From the NCBI RefSeq assembly GCF_900111795.1, contig NZ_FOJQ01000004.1, forward strand, positions 1 to 64,000: DNA of 64,000 bases, in the 5' to 3' direction. The notes beneath the pieces are model-generated. The model had not been told where the DNA came from. It ran no database searches and worked only from the letters and a program-made list of their open reading frames with translations. Numbering within the stretch: the first letter of the stretch is position 1; the number at the start of each line of letters is the position of its first letter. This DNA is from Anoxybacillus pushchinoensis. Lineage in GTDB: Bacteria; Bacillota; Bacilli; Bacillales; Anoxybacillaceae. The position numbers were made by a program, and so were the translations under genes. This document shows positions 59,514 through 64,000 of the stretch, piece by piece.

Positions 59514-60214
59514 AAAAACGTTTCGCTCCCTTCAATAAACGCTCCTAACACATCGCCAGTTACTCCACCGAAATGTTTTGCGACAAACGCTTTCGCTATC
59601 ACATAAAACAACATAAGCGCCAAAAACAAAACGAGCGTCTCACGCGAAAATAAGCAAACACCCCCATACATAGCAACAAACGGCACAAAGCGACGGTCAA
59701 CATGTTGACGAAAAGATGATGCCATTCCGGTTTGTTTCGCGAGCGGCGCAGTCAATAAAAGCAACGTCATCCCGAGACGCGAAAGGAACGGAAGGCAAAA
59801 AAGAGAAAATAGCGAGAGATGTGCGATCGTTTCAAACATAAAAATGAAACGAAAGCCGAGCAAAAAGAAAAGCGAGAGCACCGCAAACGCCCCAACGCGC
59901 GAGTCGCTCATAATTTCGAGGCGTCGTTGTTGATCGCGATACGAAAAATATGCATCGCTACAATCCATCCAGCCGTCCGCATGCAATCCACCTGAAAAAA
60001 AGATAGATGAAAATAATAGTAAAAATGATAAGACGAGCAAAGAAACGTGACCGAGTAATAACGCATGTTGGGCAACGAGAAGCGCCCCAATGATTGCACC
60101 GACGAGCGGAAACGACAACACAGCTATGCGCCCTGTTCGTTCATTCCAGTCCACTTGCATTCGTAGCGGGAGAACAGTTAAAAACTGTACCGCTAATATA
60201 ACTCCACGCCACAT
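59471..60214 (-). CDS. cobS: Adenosylcobinamide-GDP ribazoletransferase CobS
   Basis: Joins AdoCbi-GDP with alpha-ribazole(-phosphate) at the membrane. 247 residues, about six membrane segments; family motifs GGLHADGWMDCSDA (about 77-90) and SDSRVGAFAV (about 105-114). The ATG at 60214 has AAGGA eight bases upstream; an ATG at 60220 is too close to it. Overlaps cobU by 22 bases and the phosphatase gene by 43. Confidence 0.92.
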   Translation of the reverse strand: MWRGVILAVQFLTVLPLRMQVDWNERTGRIAVLSFPLVGAIIGALLVAQHALLLGHVSLLVLSFLLLFSSIFFSGGLHADGWMDCSDAYFSYRDQQRRLEIMSDSRVGAFAVLSLFFLLGFRFIFMFETIAHLSLFSLFCLPFLSRLGMTLLLLTAPLAKQTGMASSFRQHVDRRFVPFVAMYGGVCLFSRETLVLFLALMLFYVIAKAFVAKHFGGVTGDVLGAFIEGSETFLWFVIWLLHAFAIL

Positions 60215-60750
60215 AGCCATCTTCCTTTCTTTACGATCGGCAAACCGTATTTCATCAATATAGCCACATCGCTCCATGCCGCAATATGTTGATGAAGCAA
60301 ACCGAGTCCATGCATATATGCATACGTCCCTCGCTCACACGGCACACCACCGCAAAATAGTTCGTTGCTCACAACAATGAGCGCTTGCACTTTTTCGCCT
60401 AATTGTTTTATTTGCTGGGCGATGCGCGGCACTTTTACATGTACGTTCCATTCGTCATCGCGAAACAACTCATTTGCCCATAAATTCGTTAAACAATCAA
60501 GCAAAACGACATGACGCTCAGAAAAAATAGGAAGGAGCACATCGAGATCATACGGTTGTTCCCACGTTTGCCATCGATCGTATTGCCGCTCGTGTTGATG
60601 ATGAGCAATGCGTGCTTCCATTTCCTTATCGGTACGCATCGCTGTCGCGATATAATGAAGTGAGCATGTTTCTTGTGCGATCGTTTTGGCACATTGTTCC
60701 GCAAAGGAAGATTTACCGCTACGCACCCCACCGCTAATAAATACGATCAC
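60193..60750 (-). CDS. cobU: Adenosylcobinamide kinase / guanylyltransferase CobU
   Basis: Phosphorylates AdoCbi and adds GMP to give AdoCbi-GDP. 185 residues: P-loop GGVRSGKS (about 6-13), the HHQ guanylylation region near RIAHHQHER (about 50-58), DCLTNLWAN (about 83-91) and VSNE. The GTG at 60750 is taken as start because AAGGTGG is seven bases upstream and the GTGA overlap with cobD fits the operon. Confidence 0.93.
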   Translation of the reverse strand: MIVFISGGVRSGKSSFAEQCAKTIAQETCSLHYIATAMRTDKEMEARIAHHQHERQYDRWQTWEQPYDLDVLLPIFSERHVVLLDCLTNLWANELFRDDEWNVHVKVPRIAQQIKQLGEKVQALIVVSNELFCGGVPCERGTYAYMHGLGLLHQHIAAWSDVAILMKYGLPIVKKGRWLCGVELY

Positions 60751-61802
60751 ATATTCCACCTTCTTAAATAAGAAAGTAAGCGGTCATTTTCTTCTTTCGT
60801 TCGAACGGCGAGACGAATATATTTCCCGGCAAGCCCGCGAAAGTTCAACGTATGACGCGCAACAATGCCATGTTGTAAAAGAAATGGAAAAAGCGTCATC
60901 GTCTCATCTTGCAATATGTAAAAGTTTACAACAGACGAAGAATGAATGTATCCAAGTTTAGCAAATTGCGTAAATAGCCGATCTCGTTCCGATGCGATAT
61001 GCACTTTTGTTCGGCGCACAAACTCATCATCTCGCAACAGTCGTTCGCCTAGTTGTTGCGCGACCGTATTGACGCTCCACGGCGGCTGCTTTTCCATCAT
61101 CTTTTTTATGACATATTCATGTGCGAGCACATAACCGAGCCGTACACCTGGCAATCGATACATTTTCGTTAACGAGCGCAATACAATTAAGCGGTCAAAC
61201 ATAGGCAAATCAGACGAAACGGAATAGCCATCAAGCCAAAAATCGTAAAAAGCTTCATCGACAATGACAAATACTTTTTCATCGTGTGCGGCTTTCAACA
61301 AAGCATGCATCGTTTCTTTTGGCCAGACCGTCCCCGTCGGGTTGTTCGGATGACAAAGAAATAGTGCGTGTAAAAACGATAAACGCTCAATGATTTGATC
61401 AATTGGCGGTTGTCCATGTTCATCTAACAAAAACGAATGGATTGTACAACCGTACGTCTCGCATGCGCGCTCATATTCTGAAAACGTCGGCTCAATGATG
61501 CCGATATGTTTTTTTGCAAACTGTTGAGCAAGCAAATAAATGCATTCTGCAGCACCATTGCCGACAAATACGTTGGAGCGCGTTACATGTTCTCGTTCGG
61601 CAATGATTGCTCGAAGCGTTTCGCTTCGCTCTTCAGGGTATACGCTCATCCAGCGAACCCATTGTTGTTCGGTTGGCATATATTCGTCTGGAAGCGGAAA
61701 CGGATTCACATTTACGCTAAAATCGATATACGAACTTGGCATATCCATGTTCATCGCTTCGTATAAACGACGCGGATTAGCCCCATGTGCAGGCAACTGC
61801 AA
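60747..61802 (-). CDS. cobD: Threonine-phosphate decarboxylase CobD
   Basis: PLP enzyme that makes (R)-1-aminopropan-2-ol phosphate, which CbiB attaches to adenosylcobyric acid. 351 residues; HGANPRRL and FSVNVNPFP near the N-terminus, HPNNPTGT (about 153-160) and the PLP lysine in SLTKMYRLPGVRLGY. Closely related to HisC-type aminotransferases, so the cob context decides the name. TTG start with GGGGGGAG upstream, 26-base overlap with cbiB. Confidence 0.9.
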   Translation of the reverse strand: MQLPAHGANPRRLYEAMNMDMPSSYIDFSVNVNPFPLPDEYMPTEQQWVRWMSVYPEERSETLRAIIAEREHVTRSNVFVGNGAAECIYLLAQQFAKKHIGIIEPTFSEYERACETYGCTIHSFLLDEHGQPPIDQIIERLSFLHALFLCHPNNPTGTVWPKETMHALLKAAHDEKVFVIVDEAFYDFWLDGYSVSSDLPMFDRLIVLRSLTKMYRLPGVRLGYVLAHEYVIKKMMEKQPPWSVNTVAQQLGERLLRDDEFVRRTKVHIASERDRLFTQFAKLGYIHSSSVVNFYILQDETMTLFPFLLQHGIVARHTLNFRGLAGKYIRLAVRTKEENDRLLSYLRRWNM

Positions 61803-62709
61803 GCAAACTCCCCCCGATCGTAAAAGCTATTGTTGTACGTCTCATTATCGCCACTGCTTGCTTAATATGCTCATGTTTCAACGGAACGGATGCATCGCCA
61901 ATCGTTGGACGAACGGATATGACCCCGTTGTATGTATTCACCCCTCCGAGTTGAACACCTAATAGGGCAGCCATCGCTGCCTCACACCATCCGCTATTTG
62001 GGCTTGGATGGTTGCGAGCATCACGAAATAATAGTTTCCACATGCGTATATTTGCGCGATGAATAAGCAACATCACACACGCTGTCAGTCGCGCAGGAAC
62101 GTAATTGAACGCGTCGTCTAAACGGGCTGAAGCCCAGCCAAATTGGGCATACCGTGCATTTTTATATCCGAGCATTGAATCGCACGTATTTACTGCCCGA
62201 TACAACATTGCGAAAGCTCCGCCGCCAATGAACGCGTAAAACAATGGTGCTGTCACTCCGTCACTCGTATTTTCTGCAACTGTCTCAACACATGCTCGCA
62301 CAATTTCTTCTTCTTGTAGCGCCTCGGTGTCGCGTCCAACGATCATTCCTACTTTTTTTCTTGCTTCGTTTATGTCTCCCTTTTCTAATGGACGGAGCAC
62401 ATCATATGCCGCTTTTGCTAAGCTTGTCGGGGCAATAGAAGTAAAAATGATAAGCGCTTCAATGAAAACGCCAAATATTGTCGACAGTCGATACGAAATA
62501 ACGATAACTGCATAGCTAACGATAAACGTCAACGCACAAACGATAAATGATGCCCCTACTCCCTTCCATTTGCGACATCTTCCTTTATTCCAATGGCGAT
62601 CAATATAAGCAATCCACCATCCAATCCAACATACCGGATGAAAACGATGAGGGTCAGCAAATCGCCGATCAAGAAAAAGGGCCATGATCACAGCCCATAC
62701 GTGCGTCAT
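61777..62709 (-). CDS. cbiB: Adenosylcobinamide-phosphate synthase CbiB
   Basis: Membrane enzyme that joins aminopropanol phosphate to adenosylcobyric acid. 310 residues, about five membrane segments; conserved FADPHRFHPVCWIG near the N-terminus (about 18-31), VGRDTEAL, ETVAENTSDGVTAPLFY (about 141-157) and GWASARLDDAFNYVPAR. Overlaps the CbiZ fusion gene by ATGA. Confidence 0.93.
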   Translation of the reverse strand: MTHVWAVIMALFLDRRFADPHRFHPVCWIGWWIAYIDRHWNKGRCRKWKGVGASFIVCALTFIVSYAVIVISYRLSTIFGVFIEALIIFTSIAPTSLAKAAYDVLRPLEKGDINEARKKVGMIVGRDTEALQEEEIVRACVETVAENTSDGVTAPLFYAFIGGGAFAMLYRAVNTCDSMLGYKNARYAQFGWASARLDDAFNYVPARLTACVMLLIHRANIRMWKLLFRDARNHPSPNSGWCEAAMAALLGVQLGGVNTYNGVISVRPTIGDASVPLKHEHIKQAVAIMRRTTIAFTIGGSLLAVACTWG

Positions 62710-64000
62710 CGGCTTTCCCCCTTTCGCTTTCGATAGCGGTCAATAGCTGTTTGCGTCGCTTCATATACTGCACGTGCAAGCTGTTTACCAACCGGTGTAA
62801 TCGTTCCAGCGTATGCATAACATGTTCCTTGTTGAGAAGCGGCGATGGCAATAGAATCGGTTGATGTTCCTGTAGCGATTGTATTCGTTTGTGGATCGAC
62901 GACTTGTTTATCACACAACGCTTTTGCTTTTGCTTCTGTTGCAGTCATTAGCGCTTGCACGAACGCAGCTTCTGATAAATGACCATCGATAAAAACGAAC
63001 GTATTAATCGTCCCTGGAGAAGCGACTACATCTGTACGCCGCCAAGCATTTGCACTATCTACCGCATTTCCAACTCCAGCGGTCACCGCAACAAACAACC
63101 GAATATCTTCATCAACAAATGAAAACGCCACATCTTTCACATCGACAGCGGTCATCATTCCGACCGTCCATTGCTCATCAAAACCGTGTTGCCTCAAAAA
63201 TTGAATCATCTCCTGCTCGGCATCGTCACAACGATAATCAAGCGGAACATGCCGATTGACGAACGTCGTTGCCCAACGTATACCGCCGCCAACAAGGGCA
63301 GATGAAAGCACTTTAAACGGCTTAGCTGTCTCTACGACGAGCATCGTTTCGTGTTCTTTGACGTGCCACAATCCCTCGTCTATATGCGGCATAGAAAATG
63401 GAATGAATGTGACGAGCGGCTTCGGTAAAACCGGGTGTTCGTGACGTTTCATTTTTGTTTCAAATACGCACTCAATCATTGATTCGCTCAACAATTCCCG
63501 CGGCGTTCCGCATGCAACAGCTTTTCCATCTTTCAATAAAAGAAGTCGGTCGCAATAAAGCGAGGCAATATTTATATCATGAAAAATAGCTACAACGGTA
63601 AGCCCTGATTGTTTTAATAAATTGAGCAACTTAAACTGCTGCGCCACATCCATATGGTTCGTCGGTTCATCTAAAAGCAATACGCGTGGTTGTTGCGCTA
63701 ACGACCGTGCGAGTGCAGCGCGTTGCCGTTCCCCTCCACTTAATTGTTCTAACCGTACATGTTGTTTATGCGTCAATGTAACGGAATGAATCGCTTCAGT
63801 AACAGTTTGTTCATCCTCGTTTGTCCAGCGCGGCAAAAGCGATGACTGATAAGGATAACGACCGAGTTCAGCCATTTCTTTTACTGTATAACCAAACGAA
63901 ATATCTGTATGTTGAGGTAACGTCGCAACGAGCTTTGCATATTGTCTCGGTTTATACGTCTGAATCGGTTGACCGTAAACAAATATATCCCCTTGTTGCA
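62706..64000 (-). CDS. Corrinoid ABC transporter ATPase fused to CbiZ amidohydrolase (5' end outside window)
   Basis: Partial: 430 residues to the stop are visible and the reading frame stays open to base 64000. The first about 200 visible residues are a BtuD-type ATPase (Q-loop in LPQHTDISFGYTVKEM, signature LSGGERQRAALARSL, Walker B LLLDEP, switch His in IFHDIN). The rest is a CbiZ domain (from about residue 205, with ALVGGGIRWATTFVN, TAGVGNAVDS and SPGTINTFVF), which cleaves the aminopropanol-amide bond of cobinamide. An in-frame ATG at 63875 is internal to the ATPase and is not the start. BtuD-CbiZ fusions occur in other Bacilli. Confidence 0.9.
   Translation of the reverse strand, partial: QQGDIFVYGQPIQTYKPRQYAKLVATLPQHTDISFGYTVKEMAELGRYPYQSSLLPRWTNEDEQTVTEAIHSVTLTHKQHVRLEQLSGGERQRAALARSLAQQPRVLLLDEPTNHMDVAQQFKLLNLLKQSGLTVVAIFHDINIASLYCDRLLLLKDGKAVACGTPRELLSESMIECVFETKMKRHEHPVLPKPLVTFIPFSMPHIDEGLWHVKEHETMLVVETAKPFKVLSSALVGGGIRWATTFVNRHVPLDYRCDDAEQEMIQFLRQHGFDEQWTVGMMTAVDVKDVAFSFVDEDIRLFVAVTAGVGNAVDSANAWRRTDVVASPGTINTFVFIDGHLSEAAFVQALMTATEAKAKALCDKQVVDPQTNTIATGTSTDSIAIAASQQGTCYAYAGTITPVGKQLARAVYEATQTAIDRYRKRKGESR

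Noticed and set aside
63873-63875. ATG at 63875 as the start of the ATPase-CbiZ gene
   Set aside because: The frame stays open to the window end and the residues before it form the Q-loop of the ATPase, so it is an internal Met.

Overview
The window comes from a Gram-positive, endospore-forming, aerobic member of the Bacillaceae, most like Anoxybacillus/Geobacillus. The evidence is the run of B. subtilis-type neighbours (dapB-ypj-qcr-ypi-aro/trp-hep/men-mtr-hbs-spoIVA-yph-der-fni-cmk-ypf-sleB/ypeB-gudB-ypb-recQ-fer-serA), sporulation and germination genes (spoIVA, sleB, ypeB, prsW), TRAP-controlled trp genes, bacillithiol genes (ypdA, bshB2) and strong AGGAGG-type ribosome sites. Most genes lie on the minus strand and are described in window coordinates.

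Layout. 1-77: right end of an IS200/IS605-family element next to dapB. 92-8141: dapB/ypjD, ypjC (plus strand), ypjB, ypjA, the menaquinol:cytochrome c reductase operon qcrABC, and ypiF/B/A. 8204-20412: the aromatic supra-operon aroC-aroB-aroH-trpEDCFBA-hisC-tyrA-aroA, with a second promoter inside the end of aroH and a TRAP-binding leader plus attenuator before trpE. 20521-25628: cheR, ndk, menaquinone side-chain and ring genes (hepS, menG, hepT), mtrB (TRAP itself), folE and hbs. 25887-37533: spoIVA, yphF/E, gpsA, der, the yphA/yphB(YIEGIA)/capping-subunit operon, ypzI, fni, an rpsA homologue, plsC, cmk, ypfB and the PilZ protein ypfA. 37671-40652 (plus strand): prsW, sleB, ypeB. 40664-45068: bioD-bioA under a BirA operator, then ypdA and gudB. 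45261-52895: bshB2, mecB (ypbH), a CarH/LitR-type B12 photoreceptor regulator, ypbG, a small membrane protein, ypbF/E/D, recQ and ypbB. 53096-55711 (plus strand): fer, ppa, serA. 55740-64000: a HisJ-type phosphatase, a 28-residue membrane peptide, and a cobalamin salvage/remodelling operon that runs off the window end.

How the genes work together. The TRAP regulator (mtrB) and its RNA target (trp leader) are both present and complete in sequence, so tryptophan feedback on trpEDCFBA can be inferred directly. The terminal operon codes for a corrinoid importer ATPase fused to CbiZ (removes the nucleotide loop side), CbiB and CobD (re-attach aminopropanol phosphate), CobU, CobS and a CobC-like phosphatase (rebuild the lower ligand loop), a PduO adenosyltransferase, and CblT/CblS-like proteins that would import and phosphorylate alpha-ribazole. 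No cobT is seen. About 9 kb before that operon lies a MerR regulator with all the adenosylcobalamin-photoreceptor motifs of CarH, so the strain appears to both make and sense adenosylcobalamin.

No stretch longer than about 300 bases lacks a gene. No rRNA, tRNA, CRISPR array or prophage was seen. All functional statements rest on reading sequence and on remembered family knowledge; no database search was run.
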